The position numbers and the translations under genes are program-made. The notes under the pieces are model-generated. The model ran no database searches and had not been told where the DNA came from. It saw only the letters and a list, made by a program, of their open reading frames with translations. From assembly GCF_018614775.1 (NCBI RefSeq), contig NZ_JAGGOF010000008.1, positions 1 through 63,695 on the forward strand: DNA of 63,695 nucleotides. The letters run 5' to 3'. Numbering within the stretch: the stretch's first letter is position 1; every line of letters starts with the position of its first letter. This DNA comes from Pseudomonas fluorescens. GTDB taxonomy: Bacteria > Pseudomonadota > Gammaproteobacteria > Pseudomonadales > Pseudomonadaceae. Below, piece after piece: positions 50,812 to 60,700 of this stretch.

Positions 50812-51025
50812 ATATGCTCCTACTAAAGATTGGAGCCATCCTTGTGTCGTTTCCACGCGACAATAAGGTGGCAGCGGTGCGCGGGGTGGAAATACCGGTT
50901 AGTAGTACCCGGCCAGACCGAAGCCTGCCCACGCACAGCTGCCGCGACGCAGTTTGCAGACGAAACGAGACGTCGGCAACACTGTTCAGCCATGCCACTA
51001 CTAAGGATCAGGTTTCCACACCCGG
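50812..51025 (-). promoter_or_regulatory. Structured leader with two mutually exclusive hairpins before the DUF6124 gene
   Basis: Three ordered segments are seen on the minus strand. Segment A has GTGGAAA (51019-51013) and TTAGTAGT (51004-50997). Segment B has ACTACTAA (50906-50899) and TTTCCAC (50893-50887), the complements. Segment C repeats GTGGAAA (50856-50850) and TTAGTAG (50826-50820). A:B forms one nested hairpin; B:C forms another that includes the first two bases of the AGGAG ribosome site (50821-50817). Such A/B/C sets are typical of riboswitch-like or RNA-thermometer control. Pairing was found by eye, not by folding software. Confidence 0.6.
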
Positions 51026-51306
51026 TCGCTGATTAGGCAGCGACACTCAAAGGTTAGAGAGCCCGCTTCCGACGGACAACCTTAAAAACTCGTGGGACAT
51101 TTCGTTGCGGAGCAGGTGATCCGTCCTACGCACATGAATGATTTGTACTCGGGGGGCGCTCACCGCAGGGCGGGTTCCCAGCCAATCATTACGTCCCTTA
51201 AAAAAGCTTTTGACACTGGTAAAAGCAGCGTGCGAGTGTTGTCCACGTTTTATGGAACGTGGACAACCAGAGAACAGCCTGCCATGAAAGGTCAAGATTT
51301 ATGAGA
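51026..51306. other. Region between the DUF6124 leader and the immunity gene
   Basis: About 280 nt. It holds a strong hairpin (51239-51266) and possibly the DUF6124 promoter. A minus-strand frame at 51047-51295 (82 codons) crosses the hairpin, has no homology I recognise and is not called. Confidence 0.4.
51239..51266 (-). terminator. Hairpin downstream of the immunity gene
   Basis: A perfect 11-bp stem TTGTCCACGTT/AACGTGGACAA with a 6-nt loop, 40 nt after the immunity stop. The minus strand continues ACTCGCACGC without a U-tract, so it is a stabiliser or a weak terminator for the cdi operon. Confidence 0.5.
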
Positions 51307-51720
51307 TTAAGGTAATTTCACTATAACGACCTCATCAGAACCTTTGGGCAGTTCCAGAAGGTACTTCCATTTCTCTAGGATCTTGCGCCACTCTTGCAAG
51401 GTAAACCTGCTGTCTGGCTGAGCGGTCCATTCTTCGTTAACCAAAATATCAACTTGTACGCCTGAGGCGCCCATGTTTAATAGGACATCATTCCCCCCTG
51501 TACTTGTCGACTCCTGCGAACCGTCTTCAACCGAAGAGAGATGAGCCAGTAACTGATCACAACGTTTCGGGGTTTGGGCGATTGCACCAAGAACACTACA
51601 GACATAAAGCTCATAGCGCTCCATATTTTCCTGACCAGGGATAACTTCCGCCACCGGATGAAACACATCTCCAGCTATTGGGTGGAACCCCATTGCCGCA
51701 TGATAGAACTTCAATTCCAC
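51307..51720 (-). CDS. Candidate CDI immunity protein
   Basis: A 137-aa cytoplasmic protein (no signal peptide or membrane helix) translated from GTG at 51720 with GAGGG at about 7-nt spacing. It starts 16 nt after the stop of the CdiA-type protein, the position of cdiI immunity genes. The sequence MELKFYHAAMGFHPIAGDVFHPVAEVIPG... and the helix FTLQEWRKILEKWKYLLELP resemble no family I can name with confidence. It is AT-rich compared with core genes, as usual for toxin-immunity cassettes. It presumably binds the EndoU domain; this is inferred from position. Confidence 0.75.
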   Translation of the reverse strand: MELKFYHAAMGFHPIAGDVFHPVAEVIPGQENMERYELYVCSVLGAIAQTPKRCDQLLAHLSSVEDGSQESTSTGGNDVLLNMGASGVQVDILVNEEWTAQPDSRFTLQEWRKILEKWKYLLELPKGSDEVVIVKLP

Positions 51721-51736
51721 GTTACGTCCCTCTAAT

Positions 51737-54700
51737 TTAAGGCTTGTACACAGGATAAACTGTTGTCCTGGGTGAAATATACCCTTGAACCGATACTCCC
51801 GAGGGCGTTACAGATCGCCACATTGTGCCCGTAACTACTTTACGAGGACTGTTCCACGCGGCATCCACTTCATGAACCAGCCTTTCCTTATCCCAAGCAG
51901 CAGGAAACATAGTATTCACCTCACCATTAGCAGGCTTGACGATCCACTGTCCAGGATTTCTTAGGTCAGGTACTTCTACGGTAGCCTCATAGACACCGTA
52001 GGGATCAGGTGCCGTTTGAGTCCCCGGCACTATCCTCACGTCACCATTCAACAAAGTATGACCGCCGGTAGGTGTGCCGTTCGTTTTATAGTCCGCTCCA
52101 ATAATATGGTCGTAATCCACTGGACTGCTATACATATTCCCCGGCGATAAGCCCCCATCCACCGCAGGCGAAGTGGTGCTCCAGCCACCGTTATTCTCGA
52201 TCGTACTTCCCCCGGTACTGCCAGACCCTGAAGGCAGTACGATGGAGCCACCCGAGCTAACAGGATGAAGCGAGTCGTTATTTTCTGCCGGAAAATCCAG
52301 CAAACCATATTTAGGATCAAGCAAATGAACCGGAAAAGTAGTTTTAAAAATGAACAACCACAACTCTGCCGACATGCTCAACTGTTGTTGTCCGGAGTAA
52401 CCTGCCTCATCTAGAGATGATATGACTGAATTCGCCGCCACCCGCATGTTTTCTTGGTTTTGTGGTGAGCTTTCAGTTGACAGCAATGCCGCCCCTAAAG
52501 CGGCAACGGCGCCGCCGGCCAGCAGGGGAATTGGTACGAAACTTGATACTCCAGGATGAGGGTTCTGTAACCGCTGAAGCAACACCAACATCCCGTACGC
52601 CTGATCGGGATTCTGACCTGCAATGTCGGCTATTTTTTTAGCAAGAGCCCGCACCTCAGCCGTTTCCGGACCTTTAGTAATGCCGAGTAATGCATCGCCC
52701 GCGGCGGCTGCTCTGCGCTCGGCATCACGGCTACCGAGCTGGCGTTTAAAGGCTCGGACTACAGTGACTTTGTTTGCATCGTCAAAACTATGGCCCACCG
52801 CAATATTCGCAGCGCCAAAGAGCAAGTCCGTTAAAATATTTAACGACTCAAGACTATTTTCGCCGTAGTTTTCAACGCTTTTTTCCCATTTATCGAGTGT
52901 CTTTTTCGGATTGAGTACCGCTTCGACAGAAGTACCGGACGCATACAACTCCGTCCGATGCTCCTCATCCCGAGTCACCTCGTACGCCTTGCTCACATCC
53001 CGATTCAGCCCCGCTGTGGAGTCGGCGCCCGTGACCTTGTCGTCACGCACCACAATCTCGCCTTCTCCCACCGTGGCACGAAGAATCTGCTCACGGTCCT
53101 TGTTGTAGTTGTAACCCTCGACCGCCCAGCTGTTCTTCTCTTTACCTTCCATGCCTTTGTTGGGTTTGTCAGTTTGCGAGCCGCTACCGGCGTTGTAGCT
53201 ACCACTGACGCTGAGGTAATAACCATGCTCGTTGTCTTTACCGGTAATATCGCGGAAACCCAACGTATCGGTATCGAATTTCAGGTTGCCGTTGTCTGCA
53301 GCCAGTACCGCCCCATCCAGTTGGGTATGGTCCTCGGTACGAATGTCGACCTTGTTCTTGCCGCTGATAACGGTCTGGTTCTCGACCCAATTGGTTTTGC
53401 CGTTGGTCTGGCCGTAGCCCACCGAGCCGCTGACAGTGACGCCATAGCTCACGGCCACTGTGAGGCTGGCATCGAACTCTTTACCCTCGGCTTTGCCTGT
53501 ATTCGGTACGGACGTTACGGTGAGGTTGCGACCGACATCGCCGATTACTTCATCCCCACGCAAGGTGGCACCGGCGACGGTGGTGTCGCGACCGCTTTCG
53601 AAGTTCAGTTGGTTACCGGCGTAGAGGTACGCCTCCTGCTGCTGGACCCCTTCACGCTCAAGGTTTCCCAGGCCGATGTTGACGCTGCCATAAACACCGA
53701 CACCGTCTTGCCCGAGGATGAGGCCGCCTTCGGTGCCCCAGCTGCGTCGATTGCTATCACTGCTGGAGGCATTCTGCGCAGACAGGATTTTCAGGTCGTT
53801 ACCTGCCTTGAGCTTGATATCCCGCTCAGCAGTTGCCTCGGTGCCAATCAGGGTGAGGTCATTTTTGGCGTTCAGGTTGATATCACCGCCGGCATTGAGC
53901 TGCGTCGCCGTGGACGTGCCCTGCATCGACTCATCCTCGCCACCCGCGGCGCTCAGGCCGACACCCAGCTTGAAGCCACCCGTGGTCCCGCCCTTTACAC
54001 CGCCCTTGCTTTGGGTTTGATGACTATCCGTACTTTGCGAACCGTGGGCCACGTCGAGTGTGATGTTGCGCCCACTCACGTTGATGTCACGTCCGGCGTC
54101 GAGCCGGCCGCCACTTGCGCTCACATCGTTGCCCGCCTCAAGGCTGACATCGTTGCCTGCCGAAAGGCTGGAGGGGCGATTAGTCAGCGAAGTTTGAGTC
54201 TGGCTCTGGCTGGTACTTGAACCGCCCATGTGCCCGTCGAACTTGGGACCGCTGAAGAACTGATCGAGGGCGTCAACGGTTTTCAGAACGCTCGAAGTTT
54301 TACTGACGCCATCTTCGCCTTTGCCCGTCCCGCCCAAGGCATCGATCGTGTTGCCAACGTTATAGGCGACAGTGGTCGTGGTGCCGTTCCGCTTTACACT
54401 TTCGGTGGTGGTGACTTGGCTCCGCTCGTTGGCGGCAAGGATGTTGATGTCGCGTGCTGCTTTCAACTTGATGTCGTTGTCAGCCTGGAGGTCGGACCCC
54501 ATCTGATTGATATCGCGTTTGGCGTCAATCCGTACATCATGTCCTGCGTCAACAAGGCTGCCTGCGGCGGTATTACCGTCGGCATCACGTCCTTTCTTGA
54601 TCGTTTCATTGCCGACGAACGTGGTGTAACCGTTGTTGTCGACGTCCTGCTTGATGCCGTAGCTTTTATCGGTTTTCCAATCCTTGCTTCTGTGTTGATT

Positions 54701-57700
54701 GGTGCCGGCAAGTATGTTCACGTCGCGCCCGGCATCAAGCGTTGCATTTCGGTCAGCGCTTACGCCGCTGCCAACGATATTGATGTCTCGGGCAGCGTCC
54801 AGCACGGCATCGTTCCCGGCGCTGATCTGACTTCCAACGCTGGTGCTGCTAACAACTTCACGGCCTTTTTTCTGCGATGAACTCAGGGTGATATCCGCGC
54901 CCGCCCCCGGCGTACCGGCAAACAGACCTACGGTGTCCTTGAGGGACAGGCCAACCTTTTTCTTGTATTCCTCAGTTCGGCTATAAGCCTGGTCATCGGC
55001 TGCGGTGAGATCGATATCGCCTGTTTTGTCGACTAGACCGGCGTGCAGCTCAGCATTGTTCTTCGCGGTGATCTCACTGGCTTGCATTGTGATGTCATGG
55101 CCGGCAACGAGGACCACGTCGTTAGCAGCGCTCAACTCGCTGCCCACCTGAGTCACGTTGGTCTGCAGTTGGCTTTTGCCACTTTTGGACAGGCCAAACA
55201 AACCGGTTTTTGTCTTTTTGCTGTACGCCCCGCTTTCTTCCGTAGCGGAGAGCACCGCCACGTCATTGGTGGCACCGACGATCAAGTCACTCCCGGCCTT
55301 CAACTCGCTGCCCATGACCGTGACATTCCGCCCGCCATTGAGACTGACGTTGCCGTCTCCGTCCAAAGCGGTATTGACGGTGAGATCTCGTCCTGCCTCG
55401 ATGACAGACGCCACATTAGTACTGCTGTAACTTTGCCTCTCAGTCGTTTTGCTACGTCCGAACGAACCTTTCTTTTTCTTGTAGTAATAAGAGGAAGCCT
55501 CGTCTTGCGCGGAGGCGATGACGACGTCTTGATCGGCGTTCAGGCTGACATCATCCGTGGCCTTGATCCGGCTAGCGATGATGCCGAGGTCATTACCCGC
55601 ATTCAGCGCGATGTCGCGGCCTGCATTTAATACCGACGACTGCTGGGTGACGCTATGCGTTTCATTCGCCCGCCTTTTGCTGCGCGAGACGTAATCGCTC
55701 TCGTTGGCGGCTGAAGTGATGACAATGTCATTACCGGAATCGACAATGAGATCACGCTTGGCATCCAACCGACTGGCAACAACAGCAACATCGCGATCAG
55801 CACTGATCGACAAGTCCCGTCCGGAAGTCACTTCAGCTGCATGTTGGGTAATGGTCTGGTTGAGGAAGTTGCTGCCACGGGAATCGGTACGACGGTCCTC
55901 AACCGAAGTGATATTCACATCCTGACCCGCGATAAGCTTGAGGTCTTCCCCGCTTCGCAATACCCCACCGATATTGCTGATGTTGCGCCCGGCATCGATC
56001 TTGAGATCATTGGCCGCCTCAATCCGCGCGGCATTGTTCAGGATATCCCGGTGCTGAAGCGTCCCACCGTAGTTGGTATCAAAACCGTATACGTCCCGCT
56101 GATTGATCACATCACCCTTGGTAGCGGTCAAACTGACGTCGCGGCCGGAAATGATGCCACCGGCGCTGTTGATAATGTTATTTCCAGCCTTAAGCGTCAG
56201 GCGCTCGCCAGCCTCGATCAATCCGCTGTTGGTGAGGTTGTTGCCCGCCTCGGCCGAGAGGTTGTTAGACGCACGTAGCGTGCCGGCGTTGTTCAAATCC
56301 GCACCGGCAATCAAGGTCACATCACCGCCCTGAACCAATGCACCGTTGGGGGCCAGGCGATTATTGGCCTGTGCCAGGTAGAGCACCGGCACAAGCACCT
56401 TCTCTCCATTCACTTCGTGCTCTTCGAGCCAGACGATGTCATGCGTCAGGGCTGCCACTTGCTGGGAGGACAACGTCACACCCAGGGACAGGTTGAGCTG
56501 CTCCTTGCTGGCTATGGCGTTGTTCATCAGATACTTGAACATCGCTTCATCGGAGGTTTGGCCATCAATCCAGCGCTGACCGGTGCGGGCGACCACCGCT
56601 TGTTGCACCAAACGCTGTTCGAACAGGCCATCGCCGAGACGTTTGGCGCTGGTGTCCGGGTTGTAACCCAGTTTATCCAGTAGGTAGTCCGAACTCATGA
56701 ACTGCTTGAGGTCGGTCAGCGCCGGGTTGGTTTCGATCAGGTATTTTTGCGGGTTGGTGCGCACGCTGCTGTCGGGAAGCCCCTGGACATGCGTTATATC
56801 AAAAGCACCCTCGTCGCGGTTGGGCAACAGCACACCAACCGGGCCGTCGCCAGCGCTTGCATTGACATTGATAAGGGCTGTCTTATCGGCAAGGTTCAAC
56901 GATGGCCGAGCGGCCAGGATCAAGTCGCGTTTGTTTATTGCAACCGGATCGTTCTGATCGAACTGCAAAGCAGTGGCAGGCCTTGCTGGATATCCAACAG
57001 AGCGCTCAGCAATCGTGCCAGTAATCGAGCCAATGGTACGGCCTTCGCCTGGAGCAGTCGTCTGCTCGCTTGCACCTTTGCCGCTGAGGCGGAACAGACC
57101 ATTGTTTCCTACCGGCAGGGTGAAGCCCGGCAATGCCAGTGGATTGACTTGCTGTTGAGCCAAGTCCGGTGGCAATTGCGGGTTCAAGAAGACTATGGTT
57201 GGTTTGACGGCGCTGTTGACCCCTGTATCAGCCGAGGCTTTGGCTGTGCCATTAAAGTTGGTGTAAGGGTTGAGGTTACCGTTGTTGATCGTGGTCTTGG
57301 CGTTGATTTCTACGGTTTGTCCAGCCTGCACGATGGACGAAACGCTGCCGCCGCCGTTGGTAAAAATACGATCGTCCTTTCTTAGCTCACCAGACAAAAT
57401 CTGGGTGGGTATTGCAACTTCGGAACCTATGCCGAACTTAGCGTTGACATCGTTGAGCTTCTGTTTGTCAAGCGAGTTGTATTCCCAAAAGCTGCCGCCC
57501 TTGTCCGGCTCATGCCACGTTCTAATGTAGTCATACTGATTTCTTGAGTTTCGATTTGCATAACTTTGCAGACTTGAACTAATCCAACTTGTTTGCTTAT
57601 TTGGCAATCCGCCCAGTTTGTAAATCCGCGAACGGGTAAAGCTGCCAGACTGAAGGCCAAAGTTATCGAAAGTATCGACATCGAGCTTGATATTTTTGCC

Positions 57701-60700
57701 TGCAGAAATCAGCGATGCCGTGTTGGTAAAGGATCCGACGTTTCCGGTCAGGTTACCTGCAACGGTGAGAGACGCTTGCGGTCCCGAAATTGTCGATGTC
57801 GACTCAAAGCTCTCGTTAACGTAGAACGTACCCGCCCCGTCAAACGTAATATCCCCGGAGATAAATTTCTCTTCGCCAACTACGCCTTCGGTTTTATTGT
57901 TGAAACTATTCGCCGACAACGAAAAATCACCATCAACATTAATCGATGCGGCGAGGTTGTTGACGTTATTCGCCCGACCGCCATCCCTCCCAGCGATCGT
58001 CAGATTTCCGATACTGTAAATATCACCGGTCTGGTTGGTGAAGTCATTGGCAAACAGATTCATGTTGCCGCGGCTGAAGATCAGCCCGGTGTTATTGGCC
58101 AGGCTGGCGGTCTTGATCGTGAGCTCCTGGGCGGCGCCGAGCGTACCGGTGTTGCTCACCGCCCCGGCATTGAGCATCAAGTCGTCATTGGAGGTCAGGC
58201 GACCGCCTACGTTATTCAGCAAACCGTCCACGTTGATAGCGCCAAGCCCGCCTGAGCCGATGCTCGAAACGCTCGTCAAACCGAGCTGCGCAGCCTTGAA
58301 GGTCAGATTACCCAGGCTGCTCACGCGACCGTCGCCGCTGTAGCCGCCAGTCAGTTGGATATCCAGGCTGCCATCGCTGGCAATCAACCCGTTGTTAATC
58401 CAGTTTCCGCCTTTGCTTATAAGTTGGTTCGCAGCCAACAACTGTCCACTGGCAGTCTGCGTGAAGTTGTCGACGTTGACCGTCAGGCGCCCAGCCTGAA
58501 TCACGCTACTGTTGGTCCAGCTACCTGCGTTCAGCGTCAGCCCACCACGCGTCAATAACGAACCACCGGCATTCATGACATTGACCGTGGAAATACCGAA
58601 CTCTCCCAGGCCAATATGCGTGACAGCTCCACCTGCATTGAGGAGGCTCGGTGCTGTAAGGGTAAGATCAGTATTAGCGGACTCCAGTAGACCGTTACGG
58701 TTATCGAACAGGCTACCGATCTGGAAATCGGTCTTGCCGCTGCTACCTAACGCCCGCAACTTACCGCTCTGGTTGTCGAGGCTGGCGGCTCGCACGGCGA
58801 GAGTGGTGGCGCTTTCTACCAGGCCGCCAGAGTTGGTAAGGCTGCCATTGACGCCAAGTTCGATATTGCTGCCGCTGATTTGACCGGCGTTGTTGCTCAA
58901 CGAACCGGCCGCGACGTTCACCCTTCCTTTGGCGTAGATTCCGCCGCCACCGTTGTCTAGCGCGTTAGTACCGGCATCGAGCAGGATGTCGCCGGTGTTG
59001 GCGGCGATGCGGCCGGCGTCACTGTAAATGCCGCCCAACGCTCGCAGGTCAAGGCGGCTGCCTTCGAGCTTGCCGCCCTGGCCGTTGCGTAGCACTCCGG
59101 TCAAGCGAGTTTGTAACAGGCCTTTCAAGCTGGACAGCACGCCGCTCCGACTGTCGAGGCTGGCGGCAGTAAGATTCAAGTCGCCGGTCTGGGCGATGAT
59201 TTTGCCGCCCTGGTTGTCAATGGCGCCGCTCCCCGCGTCCACGCTCAGCTCGCCGTAGCTCTGCAACGCGCCTTTGGCATTGTTCAGTCCGACGGTGGTC
59301 AGGGCCACGCCGGCGTCACGGCTGGAGATCAGGCCATCGGCGTTGTTGTCAGCAGTGCCGTCAACGGTGAGATTCAATTGGCCGATGGCCGAAATTGTCC
59401 CACTCATGCTGTTGTTTAAATCGCCTGAAGTCAGCAGGCTCAATATGGACTGGCTGATCAACTGGCCGCCCTGGTTGTCGACGCCACTGGAGCGTTTAAT
59501 GACCAGTGGGCCGGTACTGCCAAGTGCACCGTTGATGTTCGTCAGGGCGCCAAGCAAGTCGAGGGTGACGCTATCTGCCCCCACCAGAGTGCCATTGGTG
59601 TTATTCAGTTGAGAGCCCGTGAAGGTCAGCGCTTTGCTGGCGGTGACACGGCCTGACATATTATCCAAACCGGCTGCACGGATACTCAGGATGTCACCGC
59701 TTTCGATCAGGCCGTTCAAGGTGTTGGTAAGGGACCCTCCGGTGAAAGTCAGCGTCTGTTTGCCGCCGCTGGTCACGATACCGCTGGAGTTGTCGAGACT
59801 GGCCGCCGTGACGCTCAGCTCGCCCTTACCGGCTAAACCGCCTTTGCTGTGGTTGATCAACGCACCGCTGAGGTCGATGGTCAGGTTACCGAGCAAACTG
59901 GAAACCGTACCCTCCTGACTGTTATCGAGCACGCCGCCACTGATCAGCAAACCATTCCAGCCGGACACCAAGCCGCCCTGATTTTTCATCTCGGCAGCGG
60001 TGAGGCTCAGTTGATCATTGCTGATCAGATTACCGCCACGGTTATCCAGGCGGTTGCCGGTCAGGCTGTAGCTGTTGACGCTGGAGATTTCACCCATCTG
60101 GTTATCGAGGTCATGCAGATGAGCGATGCTCAATATGCCTTTGGTGTTGATCAAACCATTGCGGTTATCCAGATCTCCCGTCGCCGGCCCCAGATCGATG
60201 TCGATGCCCAACCCGCCCAGCAGCGTGCCACCCTGGTTGTTCAGGCCGACACTGTCGAGATTCAGTTGTCTTGCAGCCTTGATCGTGCCGTTGTCGTTAA
60301 TTAGCAATCCATCAACGGTCACGCCAAGATCGGCGTCACTGAGCAATACACCGCCACCGCTGTTATTCAAGCTCGCTGCCCGAATTTTCAGCGCAGCAGC
60401 AGCGATCTTGCCTTTGATCGACGTCAGCGCGTTGTCGACGGTCAGCGTGAGTTTGTGATTGCTGAGCAACTGACCGCCGCTGTTGTCCAGCGACTTGGCG
60501 CCCAGATCGAAAGCCAGGTCGCTGGAAATTTCACCGCCACGGTTGTTCACTTCACCTAGATTTTTCAGCAACAACTGACCCGGCGCACCGACAAATCCGT
60601 TCTGGTTATTCAACACGCCGCCGTTCAAGTCGATGCTCAGATTGCCCTTGCTGAACAACTTGCCAGCGTTCTGATCCAGACCCTGGAGAGTGGCCACTAA

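Noticed and set aside
50812..50856. Longer start for the DUF6124 protein (METTQGWLQS...)
   Set aside because: The codons coincide with the structured leader (segment C), and the AGGAG at 50821-50817 sets the ATG at 50811.
51047..51295. 82-codon minus-strand frame after the immunity gene
   Set aside because: It spans the hairpin, has no recognised homology and no good Shine-Dalgarno; it could be a remnant of an older immunity or toxin cassette, but nothing supports that directly.
52958..54220. 420-codon plus-strand frame within cdiA, and others up to 62980
   Set aside because: Shadows of the repetitive cdiA coding sequence; no ribosome site or family motif.
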